47,637 nucleotides of DNA from positions 1-47,637 of the forward strand of contig NZ_FZOR01000054.1 of the NCBI RefSeq assembly GCF_900188445.1, read 5' to 3'. This DNA comes from Actinomadura meyerae. GTDB lineage: Bacteria > Actinomycetota > Actinomycetes > Streptosporangiales > Streptosporangiaceae. The notes beneath the pieces were generated by a model, which saw only the letters and a program-made list of their open reading frames with translations, ran no database searches and was not told the DNA's origin. Both the position numbers and the translations under genes were made by a program. Shown here piece after piece: positions 31,999-40,271 of the stretch; within the stretch, counting starts at the first letter, position 1; the number at the start of each line of letters is the position of its first letter.

Positions 31999-32901
31999 GT
32001 GCGATCCATCCCCAGGCGCGCCCCCGGCCGGACGGCGAAGACCCTGCTCGCCGCCGCCCTCACCGCCGGCGCGCTCGCCGTCCCGCAGGCCGCCGCGCAG
32101 ACCGCCGCGCACGCGGCCGACAACCCCTACGAGCGCGGGCCCGCCCCGACCGTGAGCAGCATCGAGGCGCTGCGCGGCCCGTTCGCGACGTCCCAGACCA
32201 GCGTGTCGTCGCTGAGCGTCACCGGCTTCGGCGGCGGGACGATCTACTACCCGACCAGCACCGCCGAGGGGACGTTCGGCGCGGTCGCGGTCGCGCCCGG
32301 CTTCACCGCCGACCAGAGCAGCATGGCCTGGCTCGGCCCGCGGCTGGCCTCCCAGGGCTTCGTGATCTTCACGATCGACACCAACACCCGGCTCGACCAG
32401 CCGGACAGCCGCTCCCGGCAGCTGCTGGCCGCGCTCGACTACCTCACCCAGCGCAGCAGCGTCCGGACCCGGATCGACGCGACCCGGCTCGGCGTGATGG
32501 GCCACTCCATGGGCGGCGGCGGGACGCTGGAGGCCGCCGAGGACCGCCCGTCACTCCAGGCCGCGATCCCGCTCACCCCGTGGGACCTGCAGAAGAACTT
32601 CTCGAACGTGCGCGTCCCCACGATGATCATCGGCGCGGAGGCGGACACGATCGCGCCGGTCGCCACGCACTCCGAGCCGTTCTACAACAGCATCCCGGCC
32701 GCGTCGGAGAAGGCGTACCTGGAGCTGAACGGCGCCAGCCACTTCGCGCCGAACATCTCGAACACGACGATCGCGAAGTACAGCATCTCCTGGCTCAAGC
32801 GGTACATCGACAACGACACCCGCTACGACCAGTTCCTGTGCCCGCCGCCCGGCCGCGACCTGAACATCTCCGAGTACCGGGACACCTGCCCGAACTCCTG
32901 A
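31999..32901 (+). CDS. Secreted cutinase of the polyester (PET) hydrolase type
   Basis: 300 aa. The signal peptide (RTAKTLLAAALTAGALAVPQAAA) leads to a mature part starting ADNPYERGPAPT, nearly as in Thermobifida cutinases. Landmarks: FGGGTIYYP, VAPGFT (oxyanion region; Phe where Thermobifida has Tyr), GHSMGGGGTLEAA with Ser170, IPLTPWDL with the substrate-stacking Trp, ADTIAPVATHSEPFYNS with Asp216, and GASHFAPN with His248. The S-D-H spacings (46 and 32) equal those of TfCut2. His and Phe after the Asp match the cutinase type and not IsPETase. Two C-terminal Cys (FLCPPPG; DTCPNS) form the usual disulfide. GTG start with AAGGAG upstream. Confidence 0.93.
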   Translation: MRSIPRRAPGRTAKTLLAAALTAGALAVPQAAAQTAAHAADNPYERGPAPTVSSIEALRGPFATSQTSVSSLSVTGFGGGTIYYPTSTAEGTFGAVAVAPGFTADQSSMAWLGPRLASQGFVIFTIDTNTRLDQPDSRSRQLLAALDYLTQRSSVRTRIDATRLGVMGHSMGGGGTLEAAEDRPSLQAAIPLTPWDLQKNFSNVRVPTMIIGAEADTIAPVATHSEPFYNSIPAASEKAYLELNGASHFAPNISNTTIAKYSISWLKRYIDNDTRYDQFLCPPPGRDLNISEYRDTCPNS

Positions 32902-32912
32902 CCCGGGACTCC

Positions 32913-32942
32913 GAGCCCCGGCCCCGCAGCACCCCGGGGCTC
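32913..32942. terminator. Terminator between convergent genes
   Basis: GAGCCCCGG (32913-32921) and CCGGGGCTC (32934-32942) form a perfect 9-bp stem just behind the cutinase stop (32901) and four bases before the stop of the convergent PucR-like gene. Confidence 0.65.
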
Positions 32943-32945
32943 CCC

Positions 32946-34253
32946 CTACCGGCTGGGCCGCCCGTTGCCTCCCCGCACGGGCGGCCCGGCCATGTCGTCG
33001 TCGGCGCCGCCCTCCGCGCCGTGCAGCCGCAGCGCGCTGAGCGCGAGGGACAGCTCGACGAGGTCGCCGGGACGGGTGAGCGTCCGCCCGGTGAGCTGCT
33101 CGATCTTGCGGAGCCGGTTGAGGACGGTGTTGCGGTGGCAGAACAGCCGGTCGGCCGCGCGGGCCGCGGAGCCGTCGCACTCCAGCCAGGTCTCCAGCGT
33201 GGTCAGCAGGACGTCGCGGAACCCGGGATCGACCTCGCCGAGGCCGCCGAGCGCGACATGCCCGAGCCGGCCGGCGAGGCGCGGCTGGGACAGCACGAGC
33301 GCGTCCGGGAGGCGGCGGTCCAGCCGGGCGATCTGGTTGCCGGGGCCGCGGCAGGTGCGCAGCGCCAGCTCGGCGAACCAGCGGGCGCCGCCCAGCTCGG
33401 CGAGCGACCCGACGACCGGGCTCACCCCGGCGTGCGAGCGCGCGTAGGGGCGGACGGCGGCGACCAGGTCGTCCAGGCAGGCGGTGCCGAGCGCGACCAG
33501 CGCCACCTGCGCGTCCGTGCGCAGCCGCCAGATGAACCGCATGCCGCCGGTGTCGGCGGGGCGCCGGTCCACGCCGTCGCCGAAGCCGCACTCGGCGCCC
33601 AGCATCACGACCGCGTACCGGCCCGTGACGGGCAGCCCCAGCACGGACGTCGCCGTCGCGAGCAGCCCGCCGTCGGCGCCCTGCCCGTCGAGCAGCGCGT
33701 CCACGATCGCCTGGACCCGCTCCTCGCTGCGCCGCGCGAGCGCCAGCTCGGTGCGGTGGTAGGCGGCCGCGGCGGCGCCGGACTGCTGGTCGATGGTGTC
33801 CCAGGTGCGGGTCGCCTGCCGGATCAGCGCCGGGACGTTCTCCGGGTCGTGCTGCCCGACGACCTCGACGACCGCCTCCCAGAACACCCGCCCGGCGAGC
33901 CGGTAGGAGCGCAGCAGCTGGTCGAGGGGCTGCCCCTGGTGCGCGCGGCGCTGCCCGAGCCGGCGCGCCCAGTCCAGGTCGGCGCGGCCCCGTCCCGGTT
34001 CGAGGATCGTCCGGAACCCGTGCCCGAGCCCGGTGTGGCACATCTCCCACACGTCGTGGCGGAACGCGTCGTCGCGGTCGCCCCGGTCGCCGGACAGGAT
34101 CTCGGCGGTGAGCCGGTCGGCGAGGTCCGGGAGCCGGTCCGACAGCCGCAGCACGGCCTTGCGCATGATGGTCCGGTCGCCGTCGGCCGGGCCGGCCAGA
34201 TCGGGCCGCCGCTCCGCCGTCCCCTCCGCCGCCGCGGACCTTCCTGCCGTCAT
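32946..34253 (-). CDS. PucR-type helix-turn-helix regulator
   Basis: 435 aa from the ATG at 34253, which has GGAGG nine bases upstream; the frame is open for 68 more codons but these are not coding-like. Residues ~20-170 resemble the RsbR-like N-terminal domain of these regulators (DRLPDLADRLTAEILSG; QPLDQLLRSYRLAGRVFWEAVVEV). A GGDEF-like middle part follows, and the C-terminus has the PucR helix-turn-helix (CDGSAARAADRLFCHRNTVLNRLRKIEQLTGRTL). It lies between the cutinase gene and a LAL regulator; its target is unknown, but the convergent cutinase gene and the divergent LAL gene are candidates. Confidence 0.85.
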   Translation of the reverse strand: MTAGRSAAAEGTAERRPDLAGPADGDRTIMRKAVLRLSDRLPDLADRLTAEILSGDRGDRDDAFRHDVWEMCHTGLGHGFRTILEPGRGRADLDWARRLGQRRAHQGQPLDQLLRSYRLAGRVFWEAVVEVVGQHDPENVPALIRQATRTWDTIDQQSGAAAAAYHRTELALARRSEERVQAIVDALLDGQGADGGLLATATSVLGLPVTGRYAVVMLGAECGFGDGVDRRPADTGGMRFIWRLRTDAQVALVALGTACLDDLVAAVRPYARSHAGVSPVVGSLAELGGARWFAELALRTCRGPGNQIARLDRRLPDALVLSQPRLAGRLGHVALGGLGEVDPGFRDVLLTTLETWLECDGSAARAADRLFCHRNTVLNRLRKIEQLTGRTLTRPGDLVELSLALSALRLHGAEGGADDDMAGPPVRGGNGRPSR

Positions 34254-34515
34254 CGCGGGCCACCTCCAGCACAACGCGGGGGCCTCATCGTGCCATCGCG
34301 GGCGCCTGCGGGCCATCGCGGGGCGCCCAGACTGTGCGGGCTCACAACGGGGGCGCGTCCGGATTGCGCCGGGGCCACGAAACGGAGGCGGGCTCTGGAC
34401 CGCCGGCGGGTGACCGTGCTCACCTATGGTCCCCTTCCCTTTTGAGACCCCGTCCAATAGAGGAGCCTCCTACGGCGCCCAGCCGAGGGCAGTTCCCCGA
34501 TGAGGAGGGACCGGC

Positions 34516-37500
34516 ATGACCCACCCCCATCCCGAGCCCCACTCCCACTCCCGCTCCCACCCCCTTCCCCGCCCCCTGTCCCCGTCTCCGGCTCTGCCCC
34601 TGCCCTTGCCCCTGTCCCGGACCGAGCTGCACGGACGCGAGCGCGAACTCCAGGCGATCGAGGCGATGCTCGACCGGGCCCGCGGCGGGCGGGGCGGCGC
34701 GCTGACCATCGCCGGGGACGCCGGCATCGGCCGGACCGCGCTGCTGGAGGCCGCCGTCCGCAGGGCCGGAGAGGACTTCCGGACGTTCGGGACCACCGGC
34801 GTCCCCGGGGAGACCGGCGTCCGCTACGCGGGCCTGCACCGGCTGCTGCGGCCGCTCGCCGCCGAGATCGCCGAGCTCCCGCCCGCGCACCGCGGCGCGC
34901 TCGGCACGATCATGGACGGGGCGCCGAGCGCCGCGCCGTTCGTCCTCTACACGGCGGTGTGCGAGCTGCTGAGCCTGGCCGCGCGGAAGGGCCCGGTGCT
35001 GTGCTGGGCGGACGACGCGCACCGGCTCGACCGCGGCTCGCTGGAGGTGCTGGCGTTCGCGGCGCGCCGCGTGCAGGACGAGCCGGTCGCGGTGCTGTTC
35101 GCCGTTCGCGACGACCGCACCGGCGCCCCCGGAACCGCCGACGGCGACACAGCCCGAGACGGGGACGGGGACGAGGCGGGGGACGCGGGCGCGGGCGCTC
35201 TGGCGGGGATCCCGCGGATGCGGCTCGCGCCGCTCGCCGAGGAGGCGAGCCGCCGCGTGCTCCAGGACGCGCTGAGCGGGGACACGGGCGCAGGCGGCCG
35301 CGGCGCGGGCGGGGCCGGTACGGCGGGCGCCGGGGAGGGCGACCTCGCCGAGGAGGTCGTCGACCTGGCGTGCGGACGGCCCCTGGCGATCCGGGAGCTG
35401 GCCGCCGCGCTGACACCCGGGCAGCTGTCCGGCGCGGCGCCGCCGCCGCGCGCGCTCCCCGCCTCCAGCTCGCTGCGCGCCCGCTTCCGGCGCCGCCACC
35501 TGCGGCTCCCCGCCGGGGCGCGGCGGCTCGTGCTGATGGCGGTGGCCGAGGAGTGGCTCGGCGCCGCGACCCTGGCGCGGGCGACCCGGCTGGACGGCAT
35601 CGAACCCGCCGACCTCGACGCGGCCCGCGACTCGGGGCTGCTGCGGTTCGAGGGCGAGGGCGTCGCGGTCCGCAACCGGCTCGTCCGGTCGTCGCTGTGG
35701 GCGGACGCGTCCCGCGCGGAACGGCAGGACGCGCACGCGCTGCTCGCCGAGGTCCTCGTCCAGGACTGGCAGCGGCCCCGGCGGCTCTGGCACCGCGCGG
35801 CCGTCGCCGGCGAACCCGACGACGCGCTCGCCGCCGAGCTCGCCGACGCCGCGGCGGCCTGCCGGCGCGCGGGCCGCTACGCCGACTCGTGGCGGCTCTG
35901 GCAGCGGGCCGCGACGCTCACCGTCGAGCACGGCGACCGCACCGGCCGGTTCCTCGCCGCCGCCGGCGACGCCTGGGCGAGCGGCCGGTCCCGGCGGGCC
36001 CGCGCGATGCTCCGGCAGGTCCGGCCGCCCGCGTGCGACGGGACGAGCGCCGCCCGCGCCGCCCTGCTGCGCGGCGAGATCGAGGTCGCGGCGGGCACCC
36101 CCGCGGCGGCGGTGCCCGTGCTGCGGGACGCGGCCGAACGGCTCGCGGGCGACGACGCCCAGGCGGCCCTGGACGCGCTGATGTGGGCCGCCGAGGCCGC
36201 CGACGCCGCCGGGGACACCCACGCCTATCTGGAGATCGCCGACCGGGCGGCGTCGCTGCCCGCCCCCGCGTCGCCGCCCTCCTCTCCGACGCGTCCCGGC
36301 GGCGCCCGGGGCGAGCTGATGCTGGCGCACCTCGGCGGCATGGCGGCGATGGTCCGCGGCCGGTACCGGGAGGCGGCGGACCTGCTCGGCACCGCCGTCC
36401 GGCTCGGCGCGGGCATCGCCGACCCGCCGGCGCTGGTGTGGGCGGCGCTCGCCGCGTTCGCGCTCGGGGACGCGCCGCGCACCCGCAACCTCACCGCCGA
36501 GGCCGCCACGTCCGCCCGGCGGCTCGGCGACGCGCCCGCCGAGTCGTACGCGCTGCTCGTCGCCGGGCGGTGCGAGGCGCTCCTCGGGCACCCGCCGGGG
36601 CCGATCACCGCCTGCCACGACGGGCTGCGCCTCGCCCGCGCGACCCGGCTGCACGGCCACGCCACCGAGCAGCTCGCCACGCTCGCGCTCACCGCCGCGT
36701 TCAACGGCGACGCCGCCGCCGCGACCGCGCGGCTGGCGCCGCTCACCGGCACCGCGGACCTGCGCGGCCGCACCCGCGCCGCCGCGTTCGGGTCGTGGGC
36801 GCCCGCCTGCCTGGACCTCGCCGCCGACCGCCCCGCCGACGCCGCCGCCCGGCTGCGGCTGCCGGGCGGCGCCGGGCTCGCGCACCTCCCGGCGCGGCTG
36901 TTCGCCGTCCCGCACCTGGTCGAGGCGCTCGTTCGCACCGGCGAGCACGAGGAGGCCGCCCGCGCCTACGAGCGGTTCCGCGCCTGGACGGAGGGCATGG
37001 GCACCGCCGACGGGCCCCGCCGGGCCGCCGGGCTGAACGGCGCTCCCGGGCGGGAGGCGCTGAACCGCCGGTGCCGCGCGCTGCTCGCCGAGCGGGACGC
37101 CGACGCCGAGGAGCACTTCACCGAGGCGCTGCGCCTGCACGAGGCCGCCGGTGCGGTGTTCGACCTCGCCCGCACGGAGCTGCTGTTCGGCCACCGGCTG
37201 CGGCGCGGCCGGCGGCCCCGCGCGGCCCGCGCCCACCTGCGCGCCGCACTACGGATCTTCGAGCGGTACGGCGCCGTCCCGTGGACCGCGCAGGCGCGGG
37301 CGGAGCTGCGCGCCGCCGGGGAGACGGTCGCGCCCCCGGCGGCCGTGCCGCCCGTCCCCGAACGGGGGACGGCGGGGACGGGCGGCACGCGGTCCCCCGG
37401 CTCCGCGGCCCCGCGCGCGGCGAGCGGATTCGGCACGCTCACCGCGCAGCAGGCGCACATCGCCCGGATGGCGGCCGAGGGCGCCACCAACCGGGAGATC

Positions 37501-37608
37501 GCGGCGCGGCTGCTGCTCAGCCCGCGGACGATCGACCACCATCTCCGCAACGTCTTCACCCGGCTCGGGATCCGGTCGCGCGTCGAGCTGGCCCGGCTCA
37601 TCCGCTGA
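34516..37608 (+). CDS. LuxR-family regulator of the LAL type
   Basis: 1030 aa. After a His/Pro/Ser-rich start of ~34 residues, LHGREREL begins an AAA-type ATPase domain. Its Walker A is GDAGIGRTALL (residues 67-77): the Lys expected before Thr is Arg73, which may weaken ATP hydrolysis. Walker B is VLCWADDAHRLD. The middle (~330-900) is helical and TPR-like. The LuxR helix-turn-helix is at the end (LTAQQAHIARMAAEGATNREIAARLLLSPRTIDHHLRNVFTRL). LAL proteins are large ATP-dependent activators, often of secondary-metabolite or sugar genes. AGGAGG is seven bases before the ATG. The coding strand of the first 100 bases is almost pure pyrimidine. Confidence 0.92.
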   Translation: MTHPHPEPHSHSRSHPLPRPLSPSPALPLPLPLSRTELHGRERELQAIEAMLDRARGGRGGALTIAGDAGIGRTALLEAAVRRAGEDFRTFGTTGVPGETGVRYAGLHRLLRPLAAEIAELPPAHRGALGTIMDGAPSAAPFVLYTAVCELLSLAARKGPVLCWADDAHRLDRGSLEVLAFAARRVQDEPVAVLFAVRDDRTGAPGTADGDTARDGDGDEAGDAGAGALAGIPRMRLAPLAEEASRRVLQDALSGDTGAGGRGAGGAGTAGAGEGDLAEEVVDLACGRPLAIRELAAALTPGQLSGAAPPPRALPASSSLRARFRRRHLRLPAGARRLVLMAVAEEWLGAATLARATRLDGIEPADLDAARDSGLLRFEGEGVAVRNRLVRSSLWADASRAERQDAHALLAEVLVQDWQRPRRLWHRAAVAGEPDDALAAELADAAAACRRAGRYADSWRLWQRAATLTVEHGDRTGRFLAAAGDAWASGRSRRARAMLRQVRPPACDGTSAARAALLRGEIEVAAGTPAAAVPVLRDAAERLAGDDAQAALDALMWAAEAADAAGDTHAYLEIADRAASLPAPASPPSSPTRPGGARGELMLAHLGGMAAMVRGRYREAADLLGTAVRLGAGIADPPALVWAALAAFALGDAPRTRNLTAEAATSARRLGDAPAESYALLVAGRCEALLGHPPGPITACHDGLRLARATRLHGHATEQLATLALTAAFNGDAAAATARLAPLTGTADLRGRTRAAAFGSWAPACLDLAADRPADAAARLRLPGGAGLAHLPARLFAVPHLVEALVRTGEHEEAARAYERFRAWTEGMGTADGPRRAAGLNGAPGREALNRRCRALLAERDADAEEHFTEALRLHEAAGAVFDLARTELLFGHRLRRGRRPRAARAHLRAALRIFERYGAVPWTAQARAELRAAGETVAPPAAVPPVPERGTAGTGGTRSPGSAAPRAASGFGTLTAQQAHIARMAAEGATNREIAARLLLSPRTIDHHLRNVFTRLGIRSRVELARLIR

Positions 37609-37627
37609 GCTCAGCGGATGAGCCGGG
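37592..37627. terminator. 36-bp perfect palindrome at convergent gene ends
   Basis: The 18 bases 37592-37609 (CCCGGCTCATCCGCTGAG) are exactly the reverse complement of 37610-37627. It includes the last codons and stop of the LAL regulator gene and lies 36 bases before the stop of the convergent SRPBCC gene. As RNA it makes a long hairpin on either strand, so a bidirectional terminator is the simplest reading. Confidence 0.75.
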
Positions 37628-37663
37628 GGCCGCCGGGCGCCGCCGGGAGGCGTGTCCCGGCGG

Positions 37664-38866
37664 TCAGACCTCCTCGTACTCCTTCTCGGTGTCCTTGGAC
37701 TTGGTGCTGGAGCCGTTCCGGCCCTTGGCGGGCTTCTTCTCGGACTTCTCCGCGCTCTCCGCCTGGTCGGCCTTCTCCGTCTTCTCCGTCTTGTCGGTCT
37801 TCTCGGACTTGCCGGAGCTGGCGGAGTCCTCGTCGGCGATCGCGTCCTCGTGCGTCCGGACGACCTCGCCGTCGCGGATCTCGCCGCGCCAGCCCTCGAT
37901 CTCGTCGGCGCGGGTGAGCGACTGCGTCATCACGTAGCGGCGGAAGTGCTTGAGCTCCAGCCGCGCCCGGCGGCCCTGCGCGCGCCAGATGTTGCCGGTC
38001 CGCTCCATGAAGCCCTGCGGGTGGTACTCCAGGACGACCAGGACGCGGGTCAGGTTCGGAGAGAGCTCATGGAAGCTGACCGTCCCGTCCACGTGCCCCT
38101 TCGGGCCCTTCGACCGCCAGACGATGTGCTCGTCCGGGACCTGCTCGACGATCGTGGACTCCCACGTCCGCGCCGACCAGAAGATCTTCGCCTTCCAGTT
38201 CAGCTTCGTCTCGTCGGCCTGCTCGACATTGATGACCTTCTTCATGAAGGACGGGTAGTCCTGGAACTGCGTCCACTGGTCGTAGACCAGCCGGCGCGGC
38301 GCACCGATGTCGATGTGCTCGACGATGTTGGTGACCTTCACCTTCTTGCCGCCACCGCCGCCGCCCTTGCCGCTCTTCTTCCCGTCGCCCTCGGCGTCGT
38401 CCCCGCCGCCGCCGGGGAGGGCGCCGCCGACGGTGTCCTTGAGCCGGCCGAGAACGCCCTGCCCGTTGCTGCCGCTGTCGCCGGCCTCGGCCTTCGGGGC
38501 GCTCTTCTCGCTGCCCTTGCCGCCGCTCTTGCCGCCGTCCTTCGCCATGTTCTTCTCGTCGTCCTCCGCCGTGTCCTTCGCCGTGCCCTTCGGGGCGGTG
38601 TCCTTCTCCTCGGCCTCGGAGGGGTTACCGCTCTGCTCGCCGCGGCGCCCGGCGAGCGCGCGGCTCGCCGCGACGGCCGCGCCGGCGCCGAGCAGGACGC
38701 CGCCCGCCGCGCCGGTGGTCCGCCCGCCCGGCAGGCTCTTCGGAAGGGCCTTCGGGATGCTCTTGGTGACACGGCCCAGGACGGGAACGCGGCTGCGCCG
38801 CCCGCCCGGAAGCCGTTTGGCGATCTGTCCGACGGGCGATCCGCCGGTCAGGATTCCGCGTGCCAT
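37664..38866 (-). CDS. SRPBCC-domain protein, long paralogue
   Basis: 400 aa. The N-terminal ~75 residues are basic with a Gly/Ala-rich segment (GAAGGVLLGAGAAVAASRAL) that may touch the membrane. A long charged Lys/Glu/Gly linker follows (~75-175). The SRPBCC (START-like) domain is at ~178-325: VEHIDIGAPRRLVYDQWTQF, YPSFMKKVINVEQ, WESTIVEQVPDEHIVWRS. The C-terminus is again Lys/Glu-rich (SEKTDKTEKTEKAD). The domain is nearly identical to that of the next gene. I recall such proteins from actinomycete gas-vesicle clusters, but no gvp gene is visible here. GTGAGGTAG precedes the ATG. Confidence 0.85.
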   Translation of the reverse strand: MARGILTGGSPVGQIAKRLPGGRRSRVPVLGRVTKSIPKALPKSLPGGRTTGAAGGVLLGAGAAVAASRALAGRRGEQSGNPSEAEEKDTAPKGTAKDTAEDDEKNMAKDGGKSGGKGSEKSAPKAEAGDSGSNGQGVLGRLKDTVGGALPGGGGDDAEGDGKKSGKGGGGGGKKVKVTNIVEHIDIGAPRRLVYDQWTQFQDYPSFMKKVINVEQADETKLNWKAKIFWSARTWESTIVEQVPDEHIVWRSKGPKGHVDGTVSFHELSPNLTRVLVVLEYHPQGFMERTGNIWRAQGRRARLELKHFRRYVMTQSLTRADEIEGWRGEIRDGEVVRTHEDAIADEDSASSGKSEKTDKTEKTEKADQAESAEKSEKKPAKGRNGSSTKSKDTEKEYEEV

Positions 38867-38920
38867 GGTGCTACCTCACTCGAGTTGATCAGTTGGATCT
38901 CGGTCGTCGTCTGGGTCAGT

Positions 38921-38976
38921 TCGTACAGGTCGTGCAGGTCGTGCAGGTCGTGCAGGTCGTGCAGGTCGTGTAGGTC
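38921..38976. repeat. 9-bp tandem repeat (CGTGCAGGT)
   Basis: Six near-perfect copies of a 9-bp unit (tcgtgcagg) fill the gap between the two SRPBCC genes; the outer copies have single changes (TCGTACAGG, TCGTGTAGG). Three copies of a GTCGTCTGGGTC motif flank them (38904-39003). As 9 is a multiple of 3 it would read as an open Asp-Leu-His repeat, but no gene covers it. Confidence 0.8.
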
Positions 38977-39020
38977 AGTCGTCTGGGTCGGTCGTCTGGG
39001 TCGGGGCGTGGGGGAGCCGG

Positions 39021-39848
39021 TCAGCCCGGGGAGGAGACGATCTCGCCGTCGCGGATCTCGCCGCGCCAGCCCTCCACCTCGTCGGGTCTGGTCAGCGAAT
39101 GCGTCATCACGTGCCGGCGGAAGTGCTTGAGCTCCAGCCGCGCCCGGCGGCCCTGCGCGCGCCAGAGGTTGCCGGTCCGCTCGAACAGGCCGGCCGGGTG
39201 GTATTCGAGGACGACCAGGACGCGGGTCAGGTCCGGGGACAGCTCGTGGAAGCTGACCGCCCCGTTCACATGGCCCTTCGGCCCCTTGGACCGCCAGACG
39301 ATGTGCTCGTCCGGGACCTGCTCGACGATGGTGGACTCCCACGTCCGCGCCGACCAGAAGATCTTCGCCTTCCAGTTCAGCTTCGTCTCGTCGGCCTGCT
39401 CGACGCTGATGACCTTCTTCATGAAGGACGGGTAGTCCTGGAACCGCGTCCACTGGTCGTAGACCAGCCGGCGCGGCGCACCGATGTCGGTCTGCTCGAC
39501 GATGTTGGTGGGCTTGCGTCCCCGCCCGCGCCCGAAGATGCGGGCGAGGGTCTCCTTCAGGGCCGTCCAGCCGAAGGTCAGCAGCGCGCGGAACGGGGAC
39601 TTGCCGTTCCGCAGGGCCGCGATCCCCGCCACCGCCGCCTTGCCGAGCGGGCCCGCCTGCTCCGCCCGCTCGATGAGGCCCCGGGTCCCGCGCTCGAGCC
39701 GCCGCTCGACCCTGCGCACCACCCCGCGCAGCGCGCGGCGGCCGAGACGCCGGGCCGACAGCGCGGCCGCCACCGCGCCGGCCCCCGCCGCGACGCCGAC
39801 GGCGGTGCCGGCCGCGGCGCCGGTGCCCGGGCCGGACCGGGTCTTCAT
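39021..39848 (-). CDS. SRPBCC-domain protein, short paralogue
   Basis: 275 aa. A Gly/Ala-rich hydrophobic N-terminus (GTAAGTAVGVAAGAGAVAAAL-like) and a basic helix (ALRGVVRRVERRLERGTRGL) are followed by the SRPBCC domain at ~112-260, almost identical in protein and DNA to the domain of the preceding paralogue (IGAPRRLVYDQW, DYPSFMKKV, VEQADETKLNWKAKIFWSAR). It lacks the charged linker and tail. The pair is a tandem duplication with kept domain and replaced ends. GAGGTGG lies before the ATG. Ligand and role unknown. Confidence 0.85.
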   Translation of the reverse strand: MKTRSGPGTGAAAGTAVGVAAGAGAVAAALSARRLGRRALRGVVRRVERRLERGTRGLIERAEQAGPLGKAAVAGIAALRNGKSPFRALLTFGWTALKETLARIFGRGRGRKPTNIVEQTDIGAPRRLVYDQWTRFQDYPSFMKKVISVEQADETKLNWKAKIFWSARTWESTIVEQVPDEHIVWRSKGPKGHVNGAVSFHELSPDLTRVLVVLEYHPAGLFERTGNLWRAQGRRARLELKHFRRHVMTHSLTRPDEVEGWRGEIRDGEIVSSPG

Positions 39849-40271
39849 GTCGTGTCCACCTCGCCTCCACCTGGCCGTCCAGTCGGATAGGCCCCGGGGT
39901 TACCCGGTCAATACCGGGCAAAACAGGCCGCAGGCCAAGACCAAGGCGTCCCTGACCGCCAGAGGGCACGGAGCCCGCCGGGACGGGGGCGCCGATGGCC
40001 GCATCAGGACGGAGCGGCGATCACCCAGCGTGAGCATTCGCGAGGCTTCGGGCGGGGCCGTATAGACCACCCCAGCGTGAACACCAGACCAGAACGGCGT
40101 CCACTCCGCGCGGCTCCGGGGCCGCGTAACGGTTGAGACTCGTGAGTAATGCGCCTCTTGAACTGGTACGGACCGGTGTTTATCTTCGACCCCACCACGC
40201 GCGATTGTGCTCGCTGGGCCATCCCATCGAGCACTATTTTGCACGCGCGAAAGCCGGAGAGGCGAGGACAG
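39849..40271. promoter_or_regulatory. Divergent region before SRPBCC and ABC operons
   Basis: About 420 bases. Seen: a hairpin CCCGGT-CAAT-ACCGGG at 39903-39918 close to the SRPBCC start, and a direct repeat of CCCAGCGTGAxCA at about 40024-40036 and 40071-40083, which could be a double operator for the ABC operon. No clear -35/-10 pair. The ABC gene has GAGAGGCGAGG before its ATG. Confidence 0.4.
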
